Source: Chryseobacterium lathyri (GTDB lineage Bacteria > Bacteroidota > Bacteroidia > Flavobacteriales > Weeksellaceae). Taken from it: 64,000 nt of DNA. The notes under the pieces are model-generated. The model did no database searches. It was not told where the DNA came from and was given only the letters and a program-made list of their open reading frames with translations. The position numbers and the translations under genes are program-made. Shown piece after piece: positions 42,160 through 52,242 of the stretch. The number at the start of each line of letters is the position of its first letter. Within the stretch, counting starts at the first letter, position 1. Where the stretch lies: the NCBI RefSeq assembly GCF_030812195.1, contig NZ_JAUSSF010000003.1, positions 806,001 to 870,000 on the forward strand, read 5' to 3'.

Positions 42160-43026
42160 ATGAAGCTATATCCAATACAATGTGGAAAATTTAAACTGGA
42201 CGGCGGTGCCATGTTTGGGGTCGTCCCAAAGAGTCTGTGGGAAAAAACCAATCCTGCAGACGAAAGAAACCTGATTGAACTGGGAACGAGATCCCTGCTT
42301 ATAGAAGACGGCAAGAAACTGATCCTTGTAGACTGTGGTCTCGGAAATAAACAAGATGATAAATTCTTCGGGCACTATTCACTTTGGGGAGACGATAATC
42401 TTGATAAGAATTTAAAGAAATTCGGTTTTGTGAAAGAAGATATTACGGATGTATTCCTTACGCATCTTCACTTTGATCATTGCGGAGGTGCTATTGAATG
42501 GAATGATGACAGAACGGGATACAGACCGGCTTTTAAAAACGCTCAGTTCTGGACAAATGAAAACCACTGGCAATGGGCTACAGAACCGAATGCAAGAGAA
42601 AAAGCCAGCTTTCTGAAAGAGAATATTCTTCCGATGCAGGAAAGCGGACAACTTAACTTTCTGCCTCTTCCTACTACGGGAAATTACGGTTTCGCTCCTG
42701 ACCTGAAAATGGATGTGATTTTTGTAGACGGACATACGGAAAAACAAATGCTTCCGGTAATCCAATATCAGGAAAAAACGATTGTTTTTGCAGCCGACCT
42801 TATTCCTACCGCAGGGCATATTAATCAGGTTTATGTGATGGGATATGATACAAGACCTCTCTTGACATTGGAAGAGAAAGGAAAGTTCCTGAAACAGTGT
42901 ATAGACAATGAATATCTTCTGTTCTTTGAACATGATGCCCACAATGAACTGGCGAGTCTTAAAATGACTGAAAAAGGGGTAAGATTGGATGAAATTCACA
43001 GTTTTAATGATGTTTTTGGTTATTAA
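42160..43026 (+). CDS. MBL-fold metallo-hydrolase
   Basis: The protein has 288 residues. The metal motif THLHFDHCGG (HxHxDH, about residues 107-116) and later FVDGHTEKQM and FFEHDAHNE are typical of quorum-quenching-lactonase or zinc-hydrolase-like members of the metallo-beta-lactamase fold. The substrate is unknown. It sits between the PaiB-like gene and coaE in an apparent operon. Confidence 0.9.
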   Translation: MKLYPIQCGKFKLDGGAMFGVVPKSLWEKTNPADERNLIELGTRSLLIEDGKKLILVDCGLGNKQDDKFFGHYSLWGDDNLDKNLKKFGFVKEDITDVFLTHLHFDHCGGAIEWNDDRTGYRPAFKNAQFWTNENHWQWATEPNAREKASFLKENILPMQESGQLNFLPLPTTGNYGFAPDLKMDVIFVDGHTEKQMLPVIQYQEKTIVFAADLIPTAGHINQVYVMGYDTRPLLTLEEKGKFLKQCIDNEYLLFFEHDAHNELASLKMTEKGVRLDEIHSFNDVFGY

Positions 43027-43035
43027 TTTTTGATT

Positions 43036-43665
43036 ATGGAAGATTTACATTCAGAAACACAGCAAGCAGAACCGGAACCGGGACCCAAGGTGATCGGTCT
43101 TACCGGTGGTATAGGCTCAGGAAAGACCACTGTAGCCCATTTTATTGAGGACTTTGGATTTCCTGTTTACTATTCCGATGATAGGGCGAAAGCCATTGTG
43201 AATGAGAGTGAGGATTTAAAGGTAAAAATAGTAGGTTTACTGGGCGATAAAGCTTATGATGCAAATGGGCTATATGATAGAAAATTTGTAGCAGAAAAAG
43301 TTTTCAATAATAAGGAACAGCTTCATGAATTAAATGAGATTATTCATCCTGCCGTACGGATTGATTTTGAAGAATGGCTTAAAAAACAAACTAAGTATCT
43401 GGTCTTTAAAGAAACTGCTTTATTATTTGAATTAAAGCTGAACCGGCAGTGTTACAAATCTCTTTTGGTCACTGCTGAAGATAATATCAGAGCCAAAAGA
43501 GTCATGGACAGGGATGGGAAAACTTACCGCGAAGTAGAATCTGTCATGGAAAAGCAGATGCCGGAAAAAGATAAGATAAAACTCGCAGACTGCATTATCT
43601 ATAACAATAGCAACCTGGAGGATCTTAAGGAACAAACTGAACAGATCATCTTTAGTATTGAATAA
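43036..43665 (+). CDS. coaE: dephospho-CoA kinase
   Basis: The protein has 209 residues. It phosphorylates dephospho-CoA in the last step of coenzyme A synthesis. The P loop is GLTGGIGSGKTT (about residues 22-33), followed by FPVYYSDDRAKAIV and ...IIHPAVRIDF. An N-terminal acidic tail (about 15 residues) precedes the domain. The ATG at 43036 was chosen over a TTG six bases upstream. It ends the operon; a terminator follows. Confidence 0.96.
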   Translation: MEDLHSETQQAEPEPGPKVIGLTGGIGSGKTTVAHFIEDFGFPVYYSDDRAKAIVNESEDLKVKIVGLLGDKAYDANGLYDRKFVAEKVFNNKEQLHELNEIIHPAVRIDFEEWLKKQTKYLVFKETALLFELKLNRQCYKSLLVTAEDNIRAKRVMDRDGKTYREVESVMEKQMPEKDKIKLADCIIYNNSNLEDLKEQTEQIIFSIE

Positions 43666-43666
43666 A

Positions 43667-43702
43667 AAAAACCTCGTTAGAAAAATTTCTAACGAGGTTT
43701 TT
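43667..43702 (+). terminator. terminator after coaE
   Basis: A 17-base-pair stem (AAAAACCTCGTTAGAAA / TTTCTAACGAGGTTTTT) with a 2-base loop directly after the coaE stop. Confidence 0.9.
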
Positions 43703-43737
43703 AATGTAATTTTTTTAAACAAAAAACTTTCAGCAAT

Positions 43738-43767
43738 AAATAAGCCCTCATTTCTGAGGGCTTATTT
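43738..43767 (-). terminator. terminator after the large FN3/GEVED protein
   Basis: AAATAAGCCCTCA / TGAGGGCTTATTT with a 4-base loop, 18 bases past the stop at 43785. Confidence 0.85.
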
Positions 43768-43784
43768 GTATTTGAAATTTAATA

Positions 43785-46700
43785 TTATTCTTTAATAAAT
43801 TTCTTTTGAACCGTTACACCATTGTCATCGATATCTATTACATAAATACCATTGATCAATTTGCTGACGTTGATCTGGTTGTTAAGCAAAATACCGTCGC
43901 TGATGATCTGCCCTGCAGAATTGTAGATCTTATATTTAGCTTTTTTGCTAATATTCTTCACATACAATACTGTGCTTACCGGGTTAGGGTAAATCATGAT
44001 ATCAGTCTGGTTAACAGAGTTAGGCACTCCCGGTTTAGCAATTCTTACTGAGTAATCCTCTACTTCCCCATTTGCAAAATTTGTACAGTTCACAGGAACT
44101 CCGTCTCTCATCATTGCTACTCTCATTACTACATACTTATAGTTCGTCATACTTACATATGCGTCTACAGGTACGTTGAATGTTCCTGTAACAGGACTTG
44201 TAGTGTTCGGAGGTGATGTAAGTACTCTTTCATCAATATCAAAGTATCCGTTTCTGTTGAAATCTATCCATACTGCAATTCCTTCATTATGGTTAGTTCC
44301 GTTCCATTTTTTCTCAATCGTGATCTGATTTCCAGTAGATCCCTGCACCATTTCTATGAATGTGTCAGGTACTCCTGTATAATTTGTATAGCTGGAAGGT
44401 CCTGAAGCATTTTCCATTTTAGGTCTTCCAGTTGGAACTACCGTAACTTTGGAAATATGTTCGTTAACAGCATTTTGAGAACCCATCTGACAGTAGGTTA
44501 CTGTAGGTGTCGTGAAATAGTATGGAGGCGTGTATGTACCCGGTGTACCGTTACAGATGTTCACAACCTGCATTTCATATTTCGTTTCTTCCAATAATCC
44601 TGTTATTGTGTAAGTATTCGTTGTTAGAGGGACATTGGTCCAGCTTGGAATACCTACTTTTCTATATCTCAGGATATAAGTTGCACCAGGGAAACCTTCC
44701 CATGTAACTTCAGCCGATGTAGGGGTAATCTGAGTGATAGTTAACCCTGGAGGAGGAAGCTCACATGTTCTTTCCGTAGTAAATACTTTCGGATTTGAAT
44801 ATGGGTTAAGAGTATTTTCTCCAACACACTTATTTGCAACTCTCACTTCATATTTTGTATACGGATCTAAACCTGTTAACAAATGAGTGTTAGTAGGAGG
44901 AGCAATGTTAGGAACCTGAGTCCAAGTAGCAGCTCCTACTTTTCTCCATTCCAGTGTATACGTGGAGCTCGCTGCAAGCGGTGCCCAAGTGATCAATGCA
45001 GAGTTTGTTGTAATATTACTTACTGTAACATTTGGAGGTGTAGGGTCACATCTTGTTACGAATGTTTTGATCGGTGTAAATGTACCGATAGCATCTCCAC
45101 AAACAGTAGCCACCTGAACTTCATAGATTGTAGCCGGAGTTAAACCGTTCAATACAAGTGGAAGGTTGTTTAACAATGCTGAAGCATATACTTCCGTCCA
45201 TGCTCCCGGAGGAGTTGCCTGAACTCTGTATCTTACAAAATAAGTGACATTGGTTGCCGAACCGGTTAACGTAAGCGTGGCAGAGTTATGAGTCGCCGTG
45301 ATAGTAGGCTGGTTTGGTGTTGCATTGCTACAAGGTCTAATTTTCACTGCATAATCCTCAACCTCACCGTTGACTGCATTCTGGCATAATACCGGAGCAC
45401 TGGTACGTTTAAGCACTACTCTCATTGTAGTTGTCAGCGGACCTGTATAAGCTGTTCCCGGAACACTGAAACTATTATTAGTAACAGGAGTTGCAGTACT
45501 CGCTGCTGAGTTTATAATCTGTTCTGAGGTGTCAAAAACCCCGTTTCTGTCATAGTCTATCCAAACTGATACTGCATCATTGCTCGTGGCACCTGTCCAT
45601 CCTTTTGCTACAGAGATTTTATTATTTATAGAACCTGCATCAAGAGTGATTAATGTTTGAGGTGTTGAATAGCTTGTATAATTATTCTGTACAGTTGTAT
45701 TACTCATCACCGGAACTCCAGGGTTAGAAGACGTAACGGTTACATTTGAAATGTGGTCGTTAGTTCCCGTACCTGTCATCGGGCAATATGAAAGTGGTGG
45801 TGTTGTAAACTGTACTGTTGTAGAGTATCCTCCTGTAGAAGTTCCGCATGTAGTAGAAACCTGTACATCATATTTAGTCTGCTCAGTAAGACCAGGAATA
45901 GTATAATTACTTACTCCAGGTGCTAGAGTTACAGGTGGAATTGTATAAGTCCCTGCAGTAGCCAGCTTCCATCTGATGGTATAAGTAGCATTCGCAGCAC
46001 CCATCCAATAAACCGTAGCTGTAGAAGCTGTAAGGTTTGTAACGGTAATATTCGTAGGCGGCGCAGTAGTACAAGCAGGCTGATCAATCAATTTTACTGC
46101 ATAATCTTCTACTTCACCCCAAGTGAACGTTCCACAAGCAGCAGCTGCTCCACTTTCTCTTAATGCTACACGCATACGGGTATTAAGATTTCCTGTGTAA
46201 ACTCCTCCAGCAACGTTAGGTACAGTGAAGGTAGCAGTAACAGGAGTGGTAGTATTACTTGGTGAATTCAGTACTTGCTCAAAACTTTCAAAAACTCCGT
46301 TTCTGTTAAAGTCAATCCATACTCCTGTTCCGAACGACCATTGAGTTCCAGGCCATGACTTTTCAATAGTAACGGTATTAGCTCCTAAACCTCTCACTAA
46401 AGTAATAAGCCTTGCAGGATCTGTAGTGTAATCCGTATAATTGCTGAAATCTGAAGTACTGGTCATTGGTATTGCAGCATTAGGAGTTACCACAACTTTA
46501 CTGATAAAGCCATCAATCGTAGTACTTGTAGAACCCGCATTACAATAAGAAATAGCAGGAGTTGTAAAATTAGTACTTGTAGAGAATGGTCCTTGCGTTC
46601 CACAGATTGTAGCAATCTGAACTTCATATTGGGTCTGTTCTGTAAGATTGTTTATCGTATAACTGCTCGCAAGTGGAGTAGTAATATTTACGGTATTCCA

Positions 46701-48152
46701 TGTTGGCGCAGTTACAGCTTTATATCTTAGCACATAAGTAGCACCTATTGAAGGCAGCCAGCTCACAAGAGCTGTAGTTGGTGTAATATTGGACACTGCA
46801 ATATTCGCTGGAGGCGAAGTACTACATGGTTGTAAGGCAATAACATTTAATGTAAAGTCTACAAAATTACCCCACGCTGCAGGTCCACATGAAGTATTGG
46901 CTCCAATATAGGATGTTGATGTTCTTACTCTGTAATTACCAGGAGCCTGTGTTCCGGGTATTACAATTGATGCTGTTCCGTTTGTAACATAACCGGTAGT
47001 TGCCAGAATGGTTTCCCCCGGATCATTAAAACTCATATTATTATTCCAGTCAACCCAAACATAATAATTATAAGTGCTGGTTCCACTGTTCAAGTTCATG
47101 GTTATTGTATTGGTTGGTAACCCTGAAAAAACTGTGGCTGAATTATTAACATACGCTGTATAGGAGTTAGCAGAATAATTTAAATTCGTAATTCCTCCTG
47201 TTGTAGTAATCGTTTTCAGGTAATATGAAGTTGAACTAGAACCCCCTGTTGGCGTACAATATCCTGTAAACACGTTCACAGGTCCTATCCATGAACTCTG
47301 GTCTGATGTACTACATCTTGATCTAACCCATATATAATAAGCAGTATTGGCGGTCAATGGAGAAAGTGTTGCACTTGTTCCTGTAGTAATCGTCTGCGAA
47401 GGCACAGTTGCAGCCGTTGGGGCTGTAGGAGATGTACTGTAATATACATCATATCCTCCCGCAGGTACAGATGAAGGAGCAGTCCAGCTGATCGCTGCAC
47501 TCGTTGGTGTTACCGCTCCTAAAGTTAGTCCGGAAGGAGGTAAACATGAAGGAGCAGCCCCAAAAGTCAATTGAATATTGGGTCTATTGGAGTTAACATT
47601 TCCTGTATCAGTTGTAGGAGGTGAATTATCCGTTTCAATATACATATGCTTTGACGTAGCACTGGAATAAGCAAAAGCACTTCCTGATGTATTTCCGGTA
47701 CCTGTACCACCATGATCAGTCTCAACCAATACCATCAGATTTTCGGTTCCGTTATAATAAAAAGGAGACTGTAGGGTGAATGTATTCCATCCTGTAGTGA
47801 TATTGTTGATCGTTCCGCTATACACTAAAGTAGCGCCGGCAGTTGTCGCAGACCAGACTTGTGATGTAATAGTGGTTGTAGCAGCCGGAACAGATTTTAA
47901 ATAAATCTTTACCGGGAAAGTTGCTGTTGTTGCTGTTGTAGCATTCCATGCAACTGTCTGTACACTCCCACCCGCAGGCAGATTGATTTCTGCTGCTGTA
48001 TAAAGTGATGCATCTCTTTGAAATCCATAGTACACACCCAAAGGATATCTTTGAGTATTTGTACCTGTACCAATGGTAATTGTTTGTGCCTGTGAAAACA
48101 GTCCGAAGACCATACAAAGCAATGTTATGAGCACCCTAAAAGGCCTGCTCAT
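43785..48152 (-). CDS. very large T9SS cargo with FN3 and GEVED modules
   Basis: About 1455 residues. The signal peptide is MSRPFRVLITLLCMVFGLFSQAQ; the ATG at 48152 fits it better than the one at 48176. An N-terminal beta-sandwich of about 175 residues is followed by six fibronectin type III domains, each opening with a Cys-Pro-rich segment (CSTSPPANIAVSNITPTTAL) and a strand like LTEQTKYDVQV. Four GEVED modules are interleaved, opening YC and closing GEVEDYAVKI; the first is degenerate (NFVDFTLNV). The C-terminus PGVPNSVNQTDIMIYPNPVS ... VQKKFIKE is a T9SS type A sorting domain. It is probably a surface or secreted adhesin-like protein; no catalytic site was seen. It is the gene next after the metalloprotease on the minus strand. 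Confidence 0.88.
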   Translation of the reverse strand: MSRPFRVLITLLCMVFGLFSQAQTITIGTGTNTQRYPLGVYYGFQRDASLYTAAEINLPAGGSVQTVAWNATTATTATFPVKIYLKSVPAATTTITSQVWSATTAGATLVYSGTINNITTGWNTFTLQSPFYYNGTENLMVLVETDHGGTGTGNTSGSAFAYSSATSKHMYIETDNSPPTTDTGNVNSNRPNIQLTFGAAPSCLPPSGLTLGAVTPTSAAISWTAPSSVPAGGYDVYYSTSPTAPTAATVPSQTITTGTSATLSPLTANTAYYIWVRSRCSTSDQSSWIGPVNVFTGYCTPTGGSSSTSYYLKTITTTGGITNLNYSANSYTAYVNNSATVFSGLPTNTITMNLNSGTSTYNYYVWVDWNNNMSFNDPGETILATTGYVTNGTASIVIPGTQAPGNYRVRTSTSYIGANTSCGPAAWGNFVDFTLNVIALQPCSTSPPANIAVSNITPTTALVSWLPSIGATYVLRYKAVTAPTWNTVNITTPLASSYTINNLTEQTQYEVQIATICGTQGPFSTSTNFTTPAISYCNAGSTSTTIDGFISKVVVTPNAAIPMTSTSDFSNYTDYTTDPARLITLVRGLGANTVTIEKSWPGTQWSFGTGVWIDFNRNGVFESFEQVLNSPSNTTTPVTATFTVPNVAGGVYTGNLNTRMRVALRESGAAAACGTFTWGEVEDYAVKLIDQPACTTAPPTNITVTNLTASTATVYWMGAANATYTIRWKLATAGTYTIPPVTLAPGVSNYTIPGLTEQTKYDVQVSTTCGTSTGGYSTTVQFTTPPLSYCPMTGTGTNDHISNVTVTSSNPGVPVMSNTTVQNNYTSYSTPQTLITLDAGSINNKISVAKGWTGATSNDAVSVWIDYDRNGVFDTSEQIINSAASTATPVTNNSFSVPGTAYTGPLTTTMRVVLKRTSAPVLCQNAVNGEVEDYAVKIRPCSNATPNQPTITATHNSATLTLTGSATNVTYFVRYRVQATPPGAWTEVYASALLNNLPLVLNGLTPATIYEVQVATVCGDAIGTFTPIKTFVTRCDPTPPNVTVSNITTNSALITWAPLAASSTYTLEWRKVGAATWTQVPNIAPPTNTHLLTGLDPYTKYEVRVANKCVGENTLNPYSNPKVFTTERTCELPPPGLTITQITPTSAEVTWEGFPGATYILRYRKVGIPSWTNVPLTTNTYTITGLLEETKYEMQVVNICNGTPGTYTPPYYFTTPTVTYCQMGSQNAVNEHISKVTVVPTGRPKMENASGPSSYTNYTGVPDTFIEMVQGSTGNQITIEKKWNGTNHNEGIAVWIDFNRNGYFDIDERVLTSPPNTTSPVTGTFNVPVDAYVSMTNYKYVVMRVAMMRDGVPVNCTNFANGEVEDYSVRIAKPGVPNSVNQTDIMIYPNPVSTVLYVKNISKKAKYKIYNSAGQIISDGILLNNQINVSKLINGIYVIDIDDNGVTVQKKFIKE

Positions 48153-48422
48153 TTTACAGAGTAAAAATCCACTCATATTTTTTAAATTTAGTTATAATAA
48201 CAATAGTAAATAAGTATAGTGTTCCCTATTTGCTGACGTTCAAATATGCTTGAAACATCTATTTTTACAGATAACCTGTATTGAAAAAAATAGTTTTTTA
48301 ATTCATACGCTAATATTTTAATAATTACACAAATCTAATAATTTTTTCACTATTAATGTATTCATTCAAATATTTTTTTGTAAAAATTTCACAATAATAA
48401 TACATTCTATACATTAAAATAC

Positions 48423-48450
48423 AAAATCCTCAGGAGAGCCTGAGGATTTT
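48423..48450 (-). terminator. terminator after the metalloprotease gene
   Basis: AAAATCCTCAGG / CCTGAGGATTTT with loop AGAG, 20 bases past the stop at 48470. Confidence 0.85.
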
Positions 48451-48469
48451 ATATTATTGTTAATTACTG

Positions 48470-51400
48470 TTATTTCTTGATAAATTTAGACCTGAACTGA
48501 TCTTTTCCTTTTTCATCAATTGTGATGACGTATCCGCCTTTCACTAAATTTGAAACATTGATCTTTCCGTCATTAATATTTCCATTTCCTACCAGCTGAC
48601 CGGCAGTATTGTAGATTTTAAAAGCCGCTTTATCTGAAACTTTAGTTACGTTCAGAATATCACTTACTGGGTTAGGATAAATCTGAATATCGTTATTTGG
48701 ATTGCTAACATCGTTTGTACTCAACGGAGATGTTATTACCACATTATAATCTTCAACTTCTCCATACTGCAAGTTTCCACATGCTCCGGTTATAGTACCA
48801 CCTGTTTGATCACCTCCGTAAACCAGTAGTACTCTCATCCTTAATGTCTGATTCTCAATAGCAGAAGAAGGAATATTAACTGTAGAAGTAACTGGAGCTG
48901 AAATAGGTGTTGCAGGAACAGGGTAGTTAAGAACTCTCTCCGCAACTTCAAAAATTCCGTTTCTATTATAATCAATAAAGGCAGCAACTGCGTCTAGGTC
49001 AGGATTTGAAATTGTTACTGATAGTGGATAAGAAGTTCCTTTTACCAGATTTATCTGAAGAGCAGAATTCGTGGTATAATTTCCATAGTTTGTCTGCAAT
49101 GAGCTGTTGTTAACATTGGCAATTGTCACATTCGAAATATATTCATAAGCCGGATTTGTAGATATCGAAGTGGCTGGACAATATGTTACTGAAGGAGTAC
49201 TGAAATTAGTTGAAGAAGAATATGTTCCTGTAGTTCCTGAACATACTGCAGCAACCTGTACTTCATATGCAGTTCCGTCTACTAAATTATTTAATGTTAC
49301 ATTATTTACAGTAGAAGTCACTTCAACCCAATTCGTTTCACTTAATTTCTTATATCTGATCTTATAAGAACCTGCATTAATAATTGGTGTCCATGAAATG
49401 TACGCAGATACTGTTGTAAGGTTAGAAGCAGTTATATTGGTTGGCGCACTTCCGTCACAAATTGAAAATGCACTTACAGCGATAGATTTCACAGCATAGA
49501 ATACATTTCCTATAGCGGAAATTCTCAATTTTATATTCTGTCCGTTCAATGAAGCTGGAAGAGTCATATTTTCTGTTCCGTCATTTGCAGTTGAAGCAGA
49601 AAGAACAGTCCAAGTAGTTCCATTGTCGGTAGTATAATCAATTTTTACATTAGCAACATTATAAGGGGCTGCATTTGTATTCGCTATATTCCACTCAAGC
49701 ATTGTAGGAGCAGTTGTATTGGCGTAAGCGGTATTTATTTTAAATGGACCGTCATTACCTACTACTATTGTCTGTTCCGCAAACTGTGACTGCTGTTGTG
49801 CAGGGTTAGCATTATTATCTCTTACTGTTACTGCAAAATGAGTAGTTCTTGCTACTTTGGAAACAGATTCCCATAAGTTATTAGAATTATCCAATACTCC
49901 GTTAAGTACAGAAGACAGCTTAGGGAAATATCTTGTAGGACTTGCAGTAGGAACAAGCGATCTGAATGTAGCTCCTGTAGTAGTAGTCCCTATGTTTGTT
50001 TTATTAATAACAACATTGGCGTTATCAATCTGTTCCCACATATAAGTAATAGGATCATTTTCAGGATCCGTAGCCGAAGCTGTTAAAACAAATGCCGTTT
50101 CCTTAGGAATATTATAAGTAGGCAGTGGAGCTATTACCGGAGGATTATTCGTAATTGAAGTTTCCACATCACAAGTCTTATTAATCAGATTGGTCTGAAT
50201 CTGTCCAATACTTGCTTTATGAAAGAAAGCATCCGAGTGCGGCTGAACGTCCGTATTAGCGCCTGTAATACCAGCATACCCCATAATAGTGGTTCCTGAA
50301 CCCGGCTCCATGTTTACTCCTGAACCTTCTAATGCATGTGCAAAAGTATGGTTCGCGCCCAATTGATGCCCCATCTCATGAGCAACGAAATCAATATCAA
50401 AATTATCTCCTACCGGACTTGTGCTCTGTGTAAATGCAGAACCTTTTCCTCTCGGCACAGTAGTAGTCGGCGAAATACATACGCAGCCAATACATCCTGC
50501 ATTTCCATTATTCCCTGCAGCATTGAATACGTGTCCAATATCATAATTCTCCTCTCCTACATCTGCAGTAAGAGTCTGTTGAAGCTGTAAATTCAAGTTG
50601 TTTGTGTAAGGATCAGTTGCTGCATTGGTATAGATAATTCCCGGTAGATCCAGGACATTCAGATGCAGGGCAAGATCTTTTTCAAAAACCGCATTTACTC
50701 TGGTCATTGTGGCATTTACAGCCTGAATAGCACCTAGCTGCGTTCCACCATGAAAAGCTGTATACTCTCCTGTAACAGACATAGCCAATCTCATGGTTCT
50801 ATATTTCTTATCAGAAGTTTTTGAAAAATCAGTTGGCTGGTTAGTAAAATTCTGGCCGGCTGTAAGCATCTCCTGAAGCTGATTAACTGCTTTTGGGCTT
50901 TCAGAGGTTGTACATACAAAGCTTTTACCCTCTGTATTTAAAGTTTTAGGATGTACTCCGTATAATGTTTTATCTGAATTCTGCGGATCAATGAATTCAT
51001 ATTCACCTCCTTTGATAATCATAGACTGAAAATCATTGGGGCCAACAGAGAATCTCAGATATTTGGAAGGATCATCAACGCCTACTCCCACATAGGAGCC
51101 CAGATTATATCTATCAGCTAATGATTTAACAAGAACAGGAAAGCTATAAACGTTAAATTTCTCTATTTTACCATTTAATGTTGGCATAGAAATCACCACC
51201 GCTTTATTCCCACTCCCCATTTCCTGAGCATTTTTCAATTGCTGTCTCAGGATATCCAAATCTAATTTGTAATGTTGTCTGACACCAGTTGATTTTAAAT
51301 TGGTTGATCTGACTTTAGCATCAGGCTTGGTGGGAATCCATTGGGCAGAGACCATCCCTCCTATCAAACCTAAACACAAAGTAGTAATAAGTTTCTTCAT
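48470..51400 (-). CDS. reprolysin-like metalloprotease, T9SS-secreted
   Basis: The protein has 976 residues. A signal peptide (MKKLITTLCLGLIGGMVSA) and a propeptide-like region of about 170 residues precede the catalytic domain, whose zinc site is HEMGHQLGANH (His341, Glu342, His345, His351), the HExxHxxGxxH motif of M12B/reprolysin-like metzincins. A Met-turn candidate IMGYAGI follows. Then a beta domain with PENDPITYMWEQ, one FN3 domain (about 660-740), one GEVED module ending GEVEDYNVVI, and a T9SS sorting domain (IQIYPNPVSDILNV ... RSKFIKK). It shares FN3 and GEVED modules with its downstream neighbour. The likely role is secreted proteolysis for nutrition or surface processing. Confidence 0.92.
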   Translation of the reverse strand: MKKLITTLCLGLIGGMVSAQWIPTKPDAKVRSTNLKSTGVRQHYKLDLDILRQQLKNAQEMGSGNKAVVISMPTLNGKIEKFNVYSFPVLVKSLADRYNLGSYVGVGVDDPSKYLRFSVGPNDFQSMIIKGGEYEFIDPQNSDKTLYGVHPKTLNTEGKSFVCTTSESPKAVNQLQEMLTAGQNFTNQPTDFSKTSDKKYRTMRLAMSVTGEYTAFHGGTQLGAIQAVNATMTRVNAVFEKDLALHLNVLDLPGIIYTNAATDPYTNNLNLQLQQTLTADVGEENYDIGHVFNAAGNNGNAGCIGCVCISPTTTVPRGKGSAFTQSTSPVGDNFDIDFVAHEMGHQLGANHTFAHALEGSGVNMEPGSGTTIMGYAGITGANTDVQPHSDAFFHKASIGQIQTNLINKTCDVETSITNNPPVIAPLPTYNIPKETAFVLTASATDPENDPITYMWEQIDNANVVINKTNIGTTTTGATFRSLVPTASPTRYFPKLSSVLNGVLDNSNNLWESVSKVARTTHFAVTVRDNNANPAQQQSQFAEQTIVVGNDGPFKINTAYANTTAPTMLEWNIANTNAAPYNVANVKIDYTTDNGTTWTVLSASTANDGTENMTLPASLNGQNIKLRISAIGNVFYAVKSIAVSAFSICDGSAPTNITASNLTTVSAYISWTPIINAGSYKIRYKKLSETNWVEVTSTVNNVTLNNLVDGTAYEVQVAAVCSGTTGTYSSSTNFSTPSVTYCPATSISTNPAYEYISNVTIANVNNSSLQTNYGNYTTNSALQINLVKGTSYPLSVTISNPDLDAVAAFIDYNRNGIFEVAERVLNYPVPATPISAPVTSTVNIPSSAIENQTLRMRVLLVYGGDQTGGTITGACGNLQYGEVEDYNVVITSPLSTNDVSNPNNDIQIYPNPVSDILNVTKVSDKAAFKIYNTAGQLVGNGNINDGKINVSNLVKGGYVITIDEKGKDQFRSKFIKK

Positions 51401-51522
51401 ATTATTTAAACATTAGATTAATTTCACAAATATAGCATTTCTATTAAAACAAAATCACTAAACAATAAAGAATAATAAAGAATAAATATAAATCGATTTA
51501 ATTACAAACTTATCACTACAGC

Positions 51523-51553
51523 AAAAATCCCCAGGCATAGCTGAGGATTTTTT
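51523..51553 (-). terminator. terminator after the DUF6048 gene
   Basis: AAAAATCCtCAG / CTGgGGATTTTT (one mismatch) around a short loop, 20 bases past the stop at 51574. Confidence 0.7.
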
Positions 51554-51573
51554 ATCGTAAAAGTGAATTTATT

Positions 51574-52242
51574 CTAAAATTTATAGGCAATATTCCAGGC
51601 AAAGCCCATATTGAATTTAGCTGAGCTTTTACCAAATCCAGGAACAATCATGGGTGTAATATCATCCTGCTTGGACGTGTATGCCAAATATTTTGGCTGA
51701 AGATTGACATCTATATAAAAGTTGGATTCAAACAGCTGTACTCTTCCTCCCAAGGTTCCTTCCACCCATGCAGAGGTTTGTGAAGACGATGGAAATGCCA
51801 CAGATGAAGTACTTCCCCCAAACCCACGAACCGGAATTGCCATATATTCCTGATTGTAGAATGCGGCTCCTATTTTACCTCCTGCATAAAAACCATTGAA
51901 TTCATTTTCAAGATCTTTTGCCAGCATATAAAAAGCCCCCAGTTTTATAAAGGGACCGCTTGCTTTTGCATCATAACCATTCTTTTGATATACATTTTTT
52001 TCAAAGCCGGCTTCTGCAATAGCGTGTACATTTCCTTTCACTTTTGATGAAATAAAACCCTGGTAAAGCATTCTATCCGAGAAAAAAGAAACACCGGTAT
52101 TAAGAACATCAAAACCTACCATAAAATTCGGTTTGTATTTTTCCTGAACTTTTTTGGCTTCCTGGGTCTCCTTTTTTTCCTGGGCGAACCCGGTTATTCC
52201 TATTATGCTAAAAAAGAAGGAAAAGATTAGTCTTGTCTTCAT
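51574..52242 (-). CDS. DUF6048 family outer-membrane beta-barrel-like protein
   Basis: The protein has 222 residues from the ATG at 52242. The signal peptide MKTRLIFSFFFSIIGITGFAQ is followed by a Lys/Glu-rich stretch and alternating strands (FMVGFDVLNTGVSFF ... GAFYMLAKDLENEFNGFYAGGKIGAAF ... FNMGFAWNIAYKF) ending in an aromatic residue, typical of a small outer-membrane barrel. It overlaps the DUF6452 gene by about 35 bases. Function unknown; the order rlmD-DUF6452-DUF6048 is conserved in flavobacteria. Confidence 0.75.
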   Translation of the reverse strand: MKTRLIFSFFFSIIGITGFAQEKKETQEAKKVQEKYKPNFMVGFDVLNTGVSFFSDRMLYQGFISSKVKGNVHAIAEAGFEKNVYQKNGYDAKASGPFIKLGAFYMLAKDLENEFNGFYAGGKIGAAFYNQEYMAIPVRGFGGSTSSVAFPSSSQTSAWVEGTLGGRVQLFESNFYIDVNLQPKYLAYTSKQDDITPMIVPGFGKSSAKFNMGFAWNIAYKF

